Assembly (NCBI RefSeq): GCF_011392125.1
Contig: NZ_JAAJBU010000001.1
Coordinates: 124,001-188,000, forward strand
Length of the DNA stretch: 64,000 bases
Source of the DNA: Flavobacterium lotistagni
GTDB lineage: Bacteria > Bacteroidota > Bacteroidia > Flavobacteriales > Flavobacteriaceae
Direction: 5' to 3'
The notes beneath the pieces were generated by a model. It searched no databases. It was not told the DNA's origin and saw only the letters and a program-made list of their open reading frames with translations. The translations under genes and the position numbers were made by a program. This document shows, one piece after another, positions 34,204 through 45,190 of the stretch; position 1 is the first letter of the stretch, and the number at the start of each line of letters is the position of its first letter.

Positions 34204-36708
34204 CTATTTCTTTTTACTGTTTGAAGTTTTCTTGGGTGCCGCTTTTTTGGCGGTAGCTTTTTTTGCCGGCGCCTTCTCATCTATAAGTTCTTGCACTTGC
34301 GCCAGAGTAAGCTTTGAAGCGTCGACTTCTTTGCCCAATTCGATTTTTATTTTTCCTTGCGTAATAACCGATCTGCCCCAACGCGCTTTCTCCACCACGA
34401 TGCCTTCCGACTTCCATTCGTGAATCACTTTATCGAGGTCTTTTTGCAATTTATCCTCAATCAATGCCGCCACATCTTGAGCAGATAAGTTGTCAAAGTT
34501 GTATTTTTTACTTACGTTAATAAAAAGCCCATTCCATTTAATAAAAGGTCCAAAACGCCCTACGCCTTTTTGCACATCTATTCCTTTATATGTTGCAATC
34601 GGAGCATCTGCCTTCAACTTCTGGTTAATAATTTCCTGGGCAAATTCCATCGAGACATCCAGTGGATCTTTTCCTTTGGGGAGCGAGATAAATTGGCTGC
34701 CAAATCTAACATAAGGTCCGAAGCGGCCATTGTTGACCTCTATTTCTTCACCTTTATAAATGCCGAGTTGTTTCGGAAGTAAGAACAAATTCAACACTTC
34801 TTCTAAAGTCACATTACCAATATTTTGATCGGATCTTAAACTCGCAAATAATTTATCATTGTCTTCCGCTTCTCCGATTTGAGCCATTGGACCAAATTTA
34901 CCCAATCGCACACTAACCTGACGTCCGGTTTTCGGGTCGGTTCCCAATATACGCTCACCACTTTCGCGCTCTGCATTGGCTTCTACTTCGGTCACATTCG
35001 GATGGAATTGATTGTAGAAATCCTGCATCATGCGCTCCCAATTGACGTTTCCTTCGGCAATTTCATCGAAGTCTTGCTCTACTTTTGCGGTAAAATTATA
35101 ATCGAGAATCGTTTCAAAATTCTTTACCAAAAAGTCAGTCACGATGGTACCAATATCTGTAGGCACAAGCTTTCCTTTATCAGAACCTGTATTTTCTTTT
35201 AGTTGCTGTCGATTGATTGTTCCGTCTTTGAGCAACAACTGCACATAATTTCTTTCCTGGCCTTCGAGATTACCTTTCTCTACATAGTTTCTGTTGATAA
35301 TCGTAGAGATAGTAGGCGCATAAGTCGACGGACGGCCAATCCCCAATTCTTCGAGTTTCTTCACCAGGGCTGCTTCTGTGTAACGTGCTGCTGGCCTTGT
35401 GTATCGTTCAGTAGCCGTAATCGAATTATTGAGCAACTTCTCATTAATTTTCATTGCCGGCAGCATACCTTCTTGTTCTTCATCGTCATCGTCATTGCCT
35501 TCGAGATATACTTTCAGGAATCCTTCAAAAAGCAATACTTCTCCCGACGCCACAAATGCCTCATTGTGATTGTTTGCTTCGATTCTCACGTTGGTTCGTT
35601 CCAGTTCAGCATCACTCATTTGAGATGCCAAGGTACGTTTCCAGATTAGGTCATACAACCGAGATTGATCACGATCTATGTTCACTGAATGTCTAGACAT
35701 ATCCGTTGGGCGAATAGCTTCGTGGGCTTCCTGTGCGCCTTTACTTTTAGTAGCAAAAGCCCGCGGTTTAGAGAACTCCTTACCATAAGATTTGATGATT
35801 TCTGCTTGGGCTGCCTCCATCGCATCCTTAGAAAGGTTTACGCTATCGGTTCTCATATAGGTAATAAGTCCGGCTTCATACAAGCGCTGGGCGAGTTGCA
35901 TGGTAATTCCTACCGGTAAATAAAGCTTTCTGGCCGCTTCTTGCTGAAGGGTTGATGTGGTAAAAGGTGCCGCCGGTGATTTTTTGGCGGGTTTGGTTTC
36001 GATGTCCGATACTTCATAGGATGAGCCGATGTTCTGCTGCAAGAAATCTTCGGCTTCTTTCTGGGTACTGAAATTCTTTGGCAGTTTGGCTTTTACAGAC
36101 TTTCCGGTTTCGGTAGTGAACTCTGCGCTAACCGAAAAACTGGCTACCGGCTTGAAATTTTGTATTTCTCTTTCGCGCTCCACAATCAATCTTACCGCGA
36201 CCGATTGTACACGACCGGCCGACAAACCACCTTTGACTTTGCGCCATAAAACTGGTGATAATTCGTAACCGACCAAACGGTCAAGCACGCGGCGGGCTTG
36301 TTGGGCGTTGACTAAATTATAATCAATTTCGCGTGGGTTTTCTATGGCTTTTAAAATGGCTGATTTGGTGATTTCGTGAAAAACAATCCGTTTGGTTTTG
36401 TTCTTATCGAGTTTCAGTTCTTCAGCCAAATGCCAGGAAATGGCTTCTCCTTCACGGTCTTCATCGGAAGCGAGCCAAACCATATCGGCATTTTTTGACA
36501 AAGTCTTGAGTTTGGTAACCAGCGCTTTTTTATCGGACGACACTTCGTATTTCGGTTTAAAGCCATTGGCTACATCCACACCGATTTCTTTTGAAGGAAG
36601 GTCGGCAATGTGCCCATAACTGGACTCCACCTGATAATCACTTCCGAGAAATTTTTCGATTGTTTTTGCCTTCGCCGGCGACTCCACGATCACTAAATTC
36701 TTTGCCAT
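34204..36708 (-). CDS. topA: DNA topoisomerase I
   Basis: 834 residues from the ATG at 36708 (MAKNLVIVESPAKAKTIEKF), the normal family start. An in-frame ATG at 36786 adds 26 residues and lies upstream of the promoter box. It relaxes negative supercoils by single-strand passage. Visible are the Toprim domain (SDEDREGEAISWHLAEEL), the LSAGRVQSVAVRLI segment and the active-site Tyr in LITYMRTDSVNLS. Three C-terminal repeats of the FGPYVRFG/FGPFIKWNG type and a Lys/Ala-rich tail complete it. There are no Cys4 zinc fingers. Confidence 0.95.
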   Translation of the reverse strand: MAKNLVIVESPAKAKTIEKFLGSDYQVESSYGHIADLPSKEIGVDVANGFKPKYEVSSDKKALVTKLKTLSKNADMVWLASDEDREGEAISWHLAEELKLDKNKTKRIVFHEITKSAILKAIENPREIDYNLVNAQQARRVLDRLVGYELSPVLWRKVKGGLSAGRVQSVAVRLIVEREREIQNFKPVASFSVSAEFTTETGKSVKAKLPKNFSTQKEAEDFLQQNIGSSYEVSDIETKPAKKSPAAPFTTSTLQQEAARKLYLPVGITMQLAQRLYEAGLITYMRTDSVNLSKDAMEAAQAEIIKSYGKEFSKPRAFATKSKGAQEAHEAIRPTDMSRHSVNIDRDQSRLYDLIWKRTLASQMSDAELERTNVRIEANNHNEAFVASGEVLLFEGFLKVYLEGNDDDDEEQEGMLPAMKINEKLLNNSITATERYTRPAARYTEAALVKKLEELGIGRPSTYAPTISTIINRNYVEKGNLEGQERNYVQLLLKDGTINRQQLKENTGSDKGKLVPTDIGTIVTDFLVKNFETILDYNFTAKVEQDFDEIAEGNVNWERMMQDFYNQFHPNVTEVEANAERESGERILGTDPKTGRQVSVRLGKFGPMAQIGEAEDNDKLFASLRSDQNIGNVTLEEVLNLFLLPKQLGIYKGEEIEVNNGRFGPYVRFGSQFISLPKGKDPLDVSMEFAQEIINQKLKADAPIATYKGIDVQKGVGRFGPFIKWNGLFINVSKKYNFDNLSAQDVAALIEDKLQKDLDKVIHEWKSEGIVVEKARWGRSVITQGKIKIELGKEVDASKLTLAQVQELIDEKAPAKKATAKKAAPKKTSNSKKK

Positions 36709-36728
36709 ATTGCTGTGGTTTGGTGCCG

Positions 36729-36736
36729 CAAAAGTA
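36729..36736 (-). promoter_or_regulatory. TAnnTTTG -7 promoter box of topA
   Basis: TACTTTTG on the minus strand, about 20 bases before the ATG at 36708; it supports that start. Confidence 0.55.
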
Positions 36737-36865
36737 TCTAAATTTTTTAAATATCGTCTTTTCGACCGAAATTTTGGGTATTTCACCGAGATTTGCCATT
36801 AGAATCTGCAGCCCAAGCCCTGACTCAAATTGAATTCAATACAATATTCAATGATGTTACGGTCA

Positions 36866-36938
36866 CCCTAGCCCTGATGGAAGTGGAAAGCCCGCAGCTC
36901 AGCGAGGACTTGCAGCGTACAGCAGGTTCCCGGCTCCT
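36866..36938 (+). repeat. Dispersed extragenic repeat, family A (diverged copy)
   Basis: TAGCCCTGATGGAAGTGG followed by AAAGCCC, an AGCG core with GTACAGC, and a CCGG end. It is similar to the copies at 53550-53652 and 63243-63340 but more diverged. It lies in the gap between topA and miaB, which otherwise holds only their promoters. Confidence 0.5.
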
Positions 36939-36967
36939 AAAAATTAACAACCGCTACCGCTGACATC

Positions 36968-37000
36968 TTGTCATATTTTTACCTATTTGTCTTATATTTG
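36968..37000 (+). promoter_or_regulatory. Promoter of miaB
   Basis: TTG (36968-36970), 22 bases, then TATATTTG (36993-37000), matching the -33/-7 layout. The ATG follows 26 bases later. Confidence 0.6.
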
Positions 37001-37026
37001 CAGTTCGAAATTGCACAATCAAAAAC

Positions 37027-38481
37027 ATGGAAAAGACAATCGAAGAAAGCAAACAAGGAGAAAGCCTCACCCTAGAACACAAACCGCAGAACACCAAGAA
37101 ATTGTTTATTGAAAGCTACGGCTGTTCGATGAATTTCTCTGACAGCGAAATCGTGGCTTCGATTCTTTCTGAGAATGGTTTCAACACCACGCAAATACTT
37201 GAAGAAGCGGATTTGGTTTTGGTAAACACCTGTTCCATTCGAGACAAAGCCGAACAAACCGTTCGCAAACGCCTAGAAAAATATAACGCCGTGAAGCGCG
37301 AAGTGAACCCGAAAATGAAAGTCGGGGTTTTGGGTTGTATGGCAGAACGCCTCAAAGAACAATTTCTGGAACAAGAGAAAATAGTCGATTTGGTTGTCGG
37401 GCCAGATGCTTACAAAGATTTGCCAAACTTATTGGCAGAAGTCGAAGAAGGCAGAGATGCTATCAATGTAATTTTGTCTAAAGAAGAAACTTATGGCGAT
37501 ATCTCACCGGTCAGGCTCATGACCAACGGGGTTTCTGCACTGGTTTCCATTACGCGCGGTTGCGATAATATGTGTACTTTCTGCGTAGTGCCTTTTACTC
37601 GCGGACGGGAACGCAGCCGAGAACCGCAAAGTATCATGAACGAAATTCAAGATCTCTGGAACAAAGGCTATAAAGAAATCACGCTCTTGGGTCAGAATGT
37701 TGACAGCTATTTATGGTACGGTGGCGGGCTCAAGAAAGATTTCGACAAAGCCTCTGAAATGCAAAAAGCCACGGCCGTAGATTTCGACCAGTTGCTCGAT
37801 ATGGTGGCGACGGCTTTCCCGAAGATGCGCATTCGTTTCTCGACCTCGAACCCGCAAGACATGCATTTGAGTGTCTTGGAAGTGATTGCCAAACATCCGA
37901 ACATTTGCAACCATATTCATTTACCGGTACAGTCGGGCAGCAATAGAATTTTGAAAGAAATGAATAGGCTCCATACCCGGGAAGAATATATGACACTGAT
38001 TGACAACATCCGTCGGATCATTCCCGAATGTGGCATTACCCAAGACATGATTGCAGGTTTTCCGACTGAAACCGAAGCCGACCACCAAGACAGTTTGAGC
38101 TTAATGGAATACGTGAAATACGATTTTGGTTATATGTATGCCTATTCGGAAAGACCGGGAACTTTGGCCGGAAGGAAAATGAAAGACGACGTGCCTGAAG
38201 AAACCAAGCTACGCCGTTTGCAGGAAATTGTCGCTTTGCAACGCGAGCACAGTGCTTTTCGGACCGCTCAATTTGTGGGTAAAACCGTCGAAGTGCTGAT
38301 TGAAAAAGAATCTAAAAGATCAGAAAATGATTGGTCTGGACGCAATTCTCAAAACCTGACGGTCGTTTTCCCGAAAGAACAATATAATATAGGTGAATTC
38401 GTAAATGTCGAAATCACTTCCTGTACCAGCGGCACTTTAATAGGAAAAGCTGTTGGCTATTCAGAAATGAACGTAAAATAA
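37027..38481 (+). CDS. miaB: tRNA-2-methylthio-N6-dimethylallyladenosine synthase MiaB
   Basis: 484 residues. A radical-SAM methylthiotransferase that modifies A37 of tRNAs reading UNN codons. The N-terminal domain supplies three Cys for the auxiliary cluster (YGCSMN, NTCSIRD, LGCMAERL). The radical-SAM motif is GCDNMCTFCVVPFTRG (CxxxCxxC). The later segments HLPVQSGSNRILKEMNR and ITQDMIAGFPTET are typical, and a TRAM domain ends the protein. About 25 residues precede the conserved start, a small extension. Confidence 0.95.
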   Translation: MEKTIEESKQGESLTLEHKPQNTKKLFIESYGCSMNFSDSEIVASILSENGFNTTQILEEADLVLVNTCSIRDKAEQTVRKRLEKYNAVKREVNPKMKVGVLGCMAERLKEQFLEQEKIVDLVVGPDAYKDLPNLLAEVEEGRDAINVILSKEETYGDISPVRLMTNGVSALVSITRGCDNMCTFCVVPFTRGRERSREPQSIMNEIQDLWNKGYKEITLLGQNVDSYLWYGGGLKKDFDKASEMQKATAVDFDQLLDMVATAFPKMRIRFSTSNPQDMHLSVLEVIAKHPNICNHIHLPVQSGSNRILKEMNRLHTREEYMTLIDNIRRIIPECGITQDMIAGFPTETEADHQDSLSLMEYVKYDFGYMYAYSERPGTLAGRKMKDDVPEETKLRRLQEIVALQREHSAFRTAQFVGKTVEVLIEKESKRSENDWSGRNSQNLTVVFPKEQYNIGEFVNVEITSCTSGTLIGKAVGYSEMNVK

Positions 38482-38561
38482 TTAACAGAAATAATGAATG
38501 ATTGATATTGGGTACAACCTCTTAATTATTAATTATTCATTGTTCATTATTCATTGAAAAC

Positions 38562-39818
38562 ATGGAAAGTGTACAAGCCATCAAGCAACGTTTCGAGATT
38601 ATCGGCAACGACCCGAAACTCAACCGTGCGATAGAAAAAGCGATTCAAGTGGCCCCGACTGACATTACCGTTTTAGTAGCCGGGGAAAGTGGCGTAGGAA
38701 AAGAAAGCATTCCAAAAATCATCCATTCCTTATCGCATCGCAAACACGGAAAATACATCGCCGTGAACTGCGGAGCAATTCCTGAAGGCACCATAGACAG
38801 TGAACTTTTCGGCCATGAAAAAGGCGCTTTTACCGGAGCGACCAATACGCGAGAAGGTTATTTTGAAGTAGCCGACGGCGGAACGATTTTCTTAGACGAA
38901 GTAGGCGAACTGCCACTGACCACGCAAGTCCGTTTGCTTCGGGTATTGGAAAACGGGGAATTCATCAAAGTAGGTTCGTCGCAAGTACAGAAAACCAATG
39001 TTAGGATTGTTGCGGCCACCAACGTGAATCTGCAAGATGCGATTGAAAAAGGAAAATTCCGCGAAGATCTTTATTACCGATTGAGTACAGTTGACATTCA
39101 GCTTCCGCCGTTGCGCGACCGAAAAGATGACATTCATTTATTGTTCAGAAAATTCGCTTCAGACTTTGCGCACAAATACAAAATGCCACCACTCAGACTT
39201 GACGAACAGGCCGTTCAGGTGTTGCAAAAATACCGTTGGAGCGGGAACATCCGACAGTTACGTAACATGGCCGAGCAGCTATCAGTATTAGAAACCAATC
39301 GCGATATTTCAGGTGCAACCCTTCAATCTTACTTGCCGAGCGAAGGCAGCAATTTGCCACTAGTGATTAAAAACGAAAAATCCGAAAGCGATTTCAGTAC
39401 CGAGCGCGATATATTATATAAGGTATTGTTTGACATGCGAAGCGATTTGAACGATTTGAAAAAACTCACGCTCGAGCTCATGAAAAACGGAGGCGGAAAA
39501 ATGCAAGACATCAACCCGAATTTGATTCAGAAAATTTACGGTTCGAGTCATAGCGAAGATGAAATTTCGTTTGAGGAAACACCGAGAACTTCGGTGATTC
39601 CGTCTACAAGTAAGCCTGTGGTTTTTGAATCCAACGATGACCATTTTCAATTTGCCGAAACCGTTGAGGAAGAAGAAAACCTCAAACTCGAGCAAAAAGA
39701 AATTGAGATGATTAAAAAATCACTCGAGAAAAACAAAGGGAAACGAAAAGCCGCCGCCGACGAACTGGGCATTTCAGAAAGAACTTTGTACCGCAAAATC
39801 AAACAGTTTGATTTATAA
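38562..39818 (+). CDS. Sigma-54 activator without a sensor domain
   Basis: 418 residues. The AAA+ domain begins near residue 12 with Walker A GESGVGKE, the sigma-54 contact loop GAFTGA, Walker B (GGTIFLDEVGEL) and the arginine-finger region (FREDLYYRLS). The C-terminal Fis-type helix-turn-helix is KRKAAADELGISERTLYRKI. There is no receiver, GAF or PAS domain in front, so activity must be controlled by a partner or by amount. A variable acidic linker lies at about 260-375. It stands between miaB and the lptE-like gene. Confidence 0.9.
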   Translation: MESVQAIKQRFEIIGNDPKLNRAIEKAIQVAPTDITVLVAGESGVGKESIPKIIHSLSHRKHGKYIAVNCGAIPEGTIDSELFGHEKGAFTGATNTREGYFEVADGGTIFLDEVGELPLTTQVRLLRVLENGEFIKVGSSQVQKTNVRIVAATNVNLQDAIEKGKFREDLYYRLSTVDIQLPPLRDRKDDIHLLFRKFASDFAHKYKMPPLRLDEQAVQVLQKYRWSGNIRQLRNMAEQLSVLETNRDISGATLQSYLPSEGSNLPLVIKNEKSESDFSTERDILYKVLFDMRSDLNDLKKLTLELMKNGGGKMQDINPNLIQKIYGSSHSEDEISFEETPRTSVIPSTSKPVVFESNDDHFQFAETVEEEENLKLEQKEIEMIKKSLEKNKGKRKAAADELGISERTLYRKIKQFDL

Positions 39819-39840
39819 TCCGACTTAGCCCGAATTTAAA

Positions 39841-39848
39841 TATCTTTG
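39841..39848 (+). promoter_or_regulatory. TAnnTTTG -7 promoter box
   Basis: TATCTTTG, 16 bases before the lptE-like ATG. No clear -33 TTG at normal distance. Confidence 0.4.
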
Positions 39849-39864
39849 GCTTTTTAATTTTGAA

Positions 39865-40368
39865 ATGAAACACCTCAAATATCTTTTACTGCTTGCCATC
39901 GCTTTCTCCGTTAACAGCTGTTCGGTTTACAACTTTACCGGTACCGGAAAGATCGATGCCAAAACTTTTCAGGTGAATTATTTCCAGAACAATGCGCCGC
40001 TGGTAGAACCCGGAATTGAGCGCACTTTTACACAAAGATTGCAAAACCTGATACAGAACCAAACCAACTTGAATCTGGTTAACACCAATGGCGATTTGCT
40101 TTACGAAGGCGAAATCATCGATTACAGAATTAGCCCGACTACCGCTACCGCAGATCAATTGGCTGCCGAAAGCCGATTATCGATTACAGTCAACGTCCGG
40201 TTTTCTAATAAAAACAAAGAAACAGACAACTTCGAGAAGAAATTCAGTTTTTTCTATAATTTTCCCGGTACCGAACAATTGGTTGGCTCTAGGCTGACAG
40301 CGGCACTCGACGAAATTTTCGAAAGAATTACCCAAGATATTTTTAATGAATCACTGGCGAAGTGGTAA
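39865..40368 (+). CDS. lptE: LptE-like LPS-assembly lipoprotein
   Basis: 167 residues with a lipobox (FSVNSC, Cys19). YNFTGTGKIDAKTFQVNYF, then ERTFTQRLQNLIQNQT and LLYEGEIIDYRISPTTATAD match the LptE family of Bacteroidota. LptE plugs the LptD barrel at the outer membrane and helps insert lipopolysaccharide. Its place after the sigma-54 activator and before secG is the common order in this group. Confidence 0.85.
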   Translation: MKHLKYLLLLAIAFSVNSCSVYNFTGTGKIDAKTFQVNYFQNNAPLVEPGIERTFTQRLQNLIQNQTNLNLVNTNGDLLYEGEIIDYRISPTTATADQLAAESRLSITVNVRFSNKNKETDNFEKKFSFFYNFPGTEQLVGSRLTAALDEIFERITQDIFNESLAKW

Positions 40369-40421
40369 ATGAAAAAATTCGTTTCTTTGCCTTACCTTAA
40401 TATAGTGTGCTGATTAGCTTT

Positions 40422-41468
40422 ATGAATGTAACCGAATATACTCACCTGCTCAACAAGCCCGAAACGGTCCAGGAAAAACAGACCGAGGCGCTCGAGAAAA
40501 TCGTGCAGGAGTTTCCGTACTTTCAAAGCGCGCGGGCCTTGTACCTTAAAGGTTTGTATAATCAGAACAGTTTTAAATACAATTATGCGCTAAAAATTGC
40601 AGCGGCGCATACTACTGATAGAAGTGTGCTGTTCGATTTTATCACTTCGGATACTTTCACGACCATCAACAAAGAATTGTTCGATAAGAACGAAGCGGAA
40701 TTGCTCAACATTCAGGTAGATGACAGCGAAATAGTCGATGCAAACCAGGAAATACCGGCTAGAACGGATTACGCCGAAGAACCGCAACTCGAAATCCGTG
40801 AGAATACAATAGAACAATCATTATTGTCTTCGATTAAAGAAGCAGAAATCCCAACGGTAGAACTGGAAGTTTCAAAAATCACCATTGACGATTTTGTGCA
40901 AGCGCCCGAGGAAACTCAAAACAAAGAACCAGAACCTGCTGAAATTGCCGATGAAATAGAAGATACCGTAATTAAAGAAGCGGTTTCGGAACCGGCACCT
41001 GAGGCAACTCCGGAAGCCATCTCAGCCGAAGAAAAACTCGATTTGGGCAAACCCCTTGAATTTTCAGCAGGCGAACGGCACTCTTTTCAAGAATGGCTAC
41101 AGCTTTCAAAATTGAAGCCGATTGAGCGTGAAAACCCGCCTACTACAACTCAAGAACCAACACCTACTTCAGAAGCCCACTTCGAGAAGCAAAAAAAAAA
41201 CGTCTTGATTGACCGTTTCATAGAGGCCAACCCAAAGATTCCGCCAATTAAGAAAGACGCCGAGATTCCGGCTGTTTTTTACGAACCGAGTTTTGCCGAT
41301 AGTTCTTCGCTGATGACCGAGACTTTGGCCCGGGTTTACCTCGAACAGAAAAAATATCAGAAAGCGATTCAGGCCTATGAAATTTTAATTTTGAAATATC
41401 CGGAAAAAAGTTCTTTCTTTGCAGACCGAATTTTGGATATCAAAAATTTACAACAAAATAACAAATAA
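40422..41468 (+). CDS. TPR-like cytoplasmic protein
   Basis: 348 residues from the ATG at 40422; a GTG at 40407 in the same frame would add five residues. There is no signal peptide. The N-terminal 90 residues are helical (ALEKIVQEFPYFQSARALYL). The middle is long, acidic and Pro/Glu-rich (about 110-240). The C-terminal 60 residues hold a TPR-like helix pair (TLARVYLEQKKYQKAIQAYE). It resembles uncharacterised Bacteroidota proteins encoded next to secG. Function unknown; the gene is 5 bases from secG. Confidence 0.6.
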   Translation: MNVTEYTHLLNKPETVQEKQTEALEKIVQEFPYFQSARALYLKGLYNQNSFKYNYALKIAAAHTTDRSVLFDFITSDTFTTINKELFDKNEAELLNIQVDDSEIVDANQEIPARTDYAEEPQLEIRENTIEQSLLSSIKEAEIPTVELEVSKITIDDFVQAPEETQNKEPEPAEIADEIEDTVIKEAVSEPAPEATPEAISAEEKLDLGKPLEFSAGERHSFQEWLQLSKLKPIERENPPTTTQEPTPTSEAHFEKQKKNVLIDRFIEANPKIPPIKKDAEIPAVFYEPSFADSSSLMTETLARVYLEQKKYQKAIQAYEILILKYPEKSSFFADRILDIKNLQQNNK

Positions 41469-41473
41469 TAGCA

Positions 41474-41863
41474 ATGAGCACATTTTCAATTTTTTTAGTC
41501 TTGATCACCATAGTTTGTTTTCTATTGATCATCGTTGTCATGGTACAAAATCCTAAAGGCGGCGGCTTGTCTTCTTCTTTGGGTGGATCGCAAATGATTG
41601 GCGGCGTTCAAAAAACAACAGACTTTTTAGATAAAAGCACCTGGACTTTAGCCACCATTTTAATTGTCTTGATTATGCTTTCGAGCTTAAGCTTTAATGG
41701 AGCTATGAGTGACAACGAATCGAAAATCATTGACCAAACTGAAACTGCGGCTCCAAAAGCAGCTACTCCTGCACCTGCTAAAACTGAAGCTCCTGCAACT
41801 GAGGCTGCACCTACAACGGAAGCACCTGCTACTGAAGCACCTGCAACGCCAGCTACAAAATAA
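41474..41863 (+). CDS. secG: Preprotein translocase subunit SecG
   Basis: 129 residues. Two membrane helices (about 4-24 and 55-73) enclose VQNPKGGGLSSSLGGSQMIGG, the SecG signature loop. It assists SecYEG in protein export. The last 50 residues are a repetitive Ala/Pro/Thr/Glu tail (EAAPTTEAPATEAPATP), not required for the fold. A strong terminator follows. Confidence 0.92.
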   Translation: MSTFSIFLVLITIVCFLLIIVVMVQNPKGGGLSSSLGGSQMIGGVQKTTDFLDKSTWTLATILIVLIMLSSLSFNGAMSDNESKIIDQTETAAPKAATPAPAKTEAPATEAAPTTEAPATEAPATPATK

Positions 41864-41888
41864 TTATCCGTATCGATAAATACAAGAA

Positions 41889-41919
41889 GTGCCAGCTTGA
41901 CAATGCTGGCATTTTTTTT
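41889..41919 (+). terminator. Terminator after secG
   Basis: TGCCAGC and GCTGGCA around an 8-base loop, then a run of T. Confidence 0.85.
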
Positions 41920-42006
41920 AGGTAAAATTGTCAGTTTTTCGCTGTCGGCACAATTTCTGAAAACCGGCGGTGCGTTAAAAAAATAATCTTAAAAAATATT
42001 TGAATT

Positions 42007-42282
42007 ATGGCATTACAAATCCAACCGCTCGCAGACCGAGTACTCATCGAGCCTGTAGCCGCTGAAACCCAAACCGCTTCGGGTATCTTTATTCCTGACA
42101 CCGCGAAAGAAAAACCGCAAAAAGGAACTGTCGTTGCTGTAGGCAAAGGCACTAAAGACCATGCAATGACCGTAAAAATCGGGGACACCGTACTCTACGG
42201 AAAATACGCAGGCACCGAACTCAAACTCGAAGGAAAAGATTACTTAATGATGAGAGAAGACGATATTCTCGCTATTGTATAG
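42007..42282 (+). CDS. groES: Co-chaperonin GroES
   Basis: 91 residues of the expected length. The pattern [20 protein letters not shown] (mobile loop), [27 protein letters not shown] and [13 protein letters not shown] is typical. It caps the GroEL ring. I see no CIRCE-type repeat upstream, so the heat-shock control must differ from the HrcA type. Confidence 0.97.
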   Translation: MALQIQPLADRVLIEPVAAETQTASGIFIPDTAKEKPQKGTVVAVGKGTKDHAMTVKIGDTVLYGKYAGTELKLEGKDYLMMREDDILAIV

Positions 42283-42312
42283 CACCAAGCTTTAAGCCAA
42301 AAGCAAGAAGCA

Positions 42313-42669
42313 ATGAGAGATTTCAAAAAATATGATATTTGGCAGTTAAGTCATTCCTTCACGTTAGAGATTTATAAAATCTCAGCAAATTTTCCAAAAG
42401 AAGAGTTGCACGGCTTATCGAGCCAAATTCGTAGAGCAGCTACTTCAATTCCGACTAATATAAGCGAAGGCTGCGGAAGAAGTAGCGATAAAGAATTCAA
42501 TCAATTTCTCAATATTGCTATTGGTTCATCTAATGAAGTTGAATACTTATTGATTCTTTCAAAAGATTTAAACTACATCAACATTGAAGTATTTGAATCT
42601 CTCGGAAAAGACATCAATCAAATCAAAAGCAAAATATATAAACTAAAACAAATACTTAATCTGCAGTAG
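42313..42669 (+). CDS. Four-helix-bundle (S23) protein inside the groES-groEL operon
   Basis: 118 residues of the S23/23S-intervening-sequence family: FKKYDIWQLSHSFTLEIYKI, then ELHGLSSQIRRAATSIPTNI, SEGCGRSSDKEFNQFLNIA and GSSNEVEYLLILSKDLNY. The family forms four-helix bundles and is often found as a mobile-looking gene; its function is unsettled. It lies 30 bases after groES and 46 bases before groEL, and looks more AT-rich than both. Both flanks are filled with AAGC-type repeats (for example TTTAAGCCAAAAGCAAGAAG), as if an insertion cassette split the operon. Confidence 0.88.
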   Translation: MRDFKKYDIWQLSHSFTLEIYKISANFPKEELHGLSSQIRRAATSIPTNISEGCGRSSDKEFNQFLNIAIGSSNEVEYLLILSKDLNYINIEVFESLGKDINQIKSKIYKLKQILNLQ

Positions 42670-42703
42670 CATGAAGCAAAATCGCTTAAAGCCTACTGCC
42701 TAA

Positions 42704-44350
<1,647 letters not shown>

Positions 44351-44370
44351 TATCCCAAATTCATTAAAAC

Positions 44371-44407
44371 AAAAAATCCGTCAGGTAATTAACTTGACGG
44401 ATTTTTT
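44371..44407. terminator. Bidirectional terminator between groEL and the DedA gene
   Basis: AAAATCCGTCA and TGACGGATTTT pair around an 11-base loop, with an A-run on one side and a T-run on the other. It can serve both convergent genes. Confidence 0.85.
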
Positions 44408-44410
44408 ATT

Positions 44411-45100
44411 TTACACTTGATCGGATGGCTTGACGGTTCGCTTCTTCAGTAGCTTCATCAACACCGGAAAGGTCGAAATAAAAATGATTCCGATGACAAT
44501 CCATTCGATGTGCTCTTTTAAGTCAATACCACGCTCTAAGAAGAATCCGTAAAGATAATGCCCGGAAAAAATCAGAATGAACGACCATAAAAACGAACTC
44601 AGAATGTTGAAGAACATAAATCGTTTTTTATCCATCGACACGATTCCGGCCACAATCGGGGCAAAGGTTCTGAAAATTGGTAAAAATCTGGCGAATATAA
44701 TCGCTTTCCCTCCATACTTCTCAAAGAAATCCTTTGACTGCAACAGGTATTTTTTCTTGAACCAAAAAGTGTCCTCTTTCTTAAATAGATAATAACCGCT
44801 TTTGGCTCCAAACCAGTAGCCCATCATATTGCCAAACACTCCGGATATGGCTACCAACACAGACAAAAGCGTCACATTGACAAAATCAGCGGGAATATTT
44901 ACTACGTTCTGAATCAAATCGCGGCTGTAAATTCCGGCTAAAAAAAGCAAACTATCTCCGGGAAGAAAAAAACCGGCGAACAAACCCGTTTCGGCAAATA
45001 CAATAAACAAGACAATATACAAACCGAGTTGGATGCCGGCGATTTCAAAAGTGATGTAAAATTCCGGATTCAAGAGCTGCGTCCACTCAAAATTGTTCAT
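44411..45100 (-). CDS. DedA-family membrane protein
   Basis: 229 residues with several hydrophobic segments. The family features are ETGLFAGFFLPGDSLLFLAG, GNMMGYWFGAKSGYYLF and KYGGKAIIFARFLPIFRTFAPIV, where the second Arg and the acidic residues are the usual functional ones. DedA proteins are thought to be proton-dependent transporters, some recycling lipid carriers such as undecaprenyl phosphate. It converges on groEL. Confidence 0.9.
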   Translation of the reverse strand: MNNFEWTQLLNPEFYITFEIAGIQLGLYIVLFIVFAETGLFAGFFLPGDSLLFLAGIYSRDLIQNVVNIPADFVNVTLLSVLVAISGVFGNMMGYWFGAKSGYYLFKKEDTFWFKKKYLLQSKDFFEKYGGKAIIFARFLPIFRTFAPIVAGIVSMDKKRFMFFNILSSFLWSFILIFSGHYLYGFFLERGIDLKEHIEWIVIGIIFISTFPVLMKLLKKRTVKPSDQV

Positions 45101-45190
45101 AAAGGCTGGTTATTGGTTGAGCCCGTGAAAGTAATAATAATTTAATTTAACCGCAATTTATCGGTGTTTTTTAAAATTAAGTTAACGCTT

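Noticed and set aside
35203..35649. 148-codon plus-strand open frame inside topA
   Set aside because: It lies opposite conserved topoisomerase sequence and is Phe/Cys/His-rich, as expected for an antisense shadow.
41944..41960. Sigma-54-like promoter (CGGCAC-N5-CTGA) before groES
   Set aside because: The -12 GC is absent and the -24 part is only partial; too weak to support.
41920..42006. CIRCE heat-shock element before groES
   Set aside because: I looked for TTAGCACTC and its complement at nine-base spacing and found nothing close.
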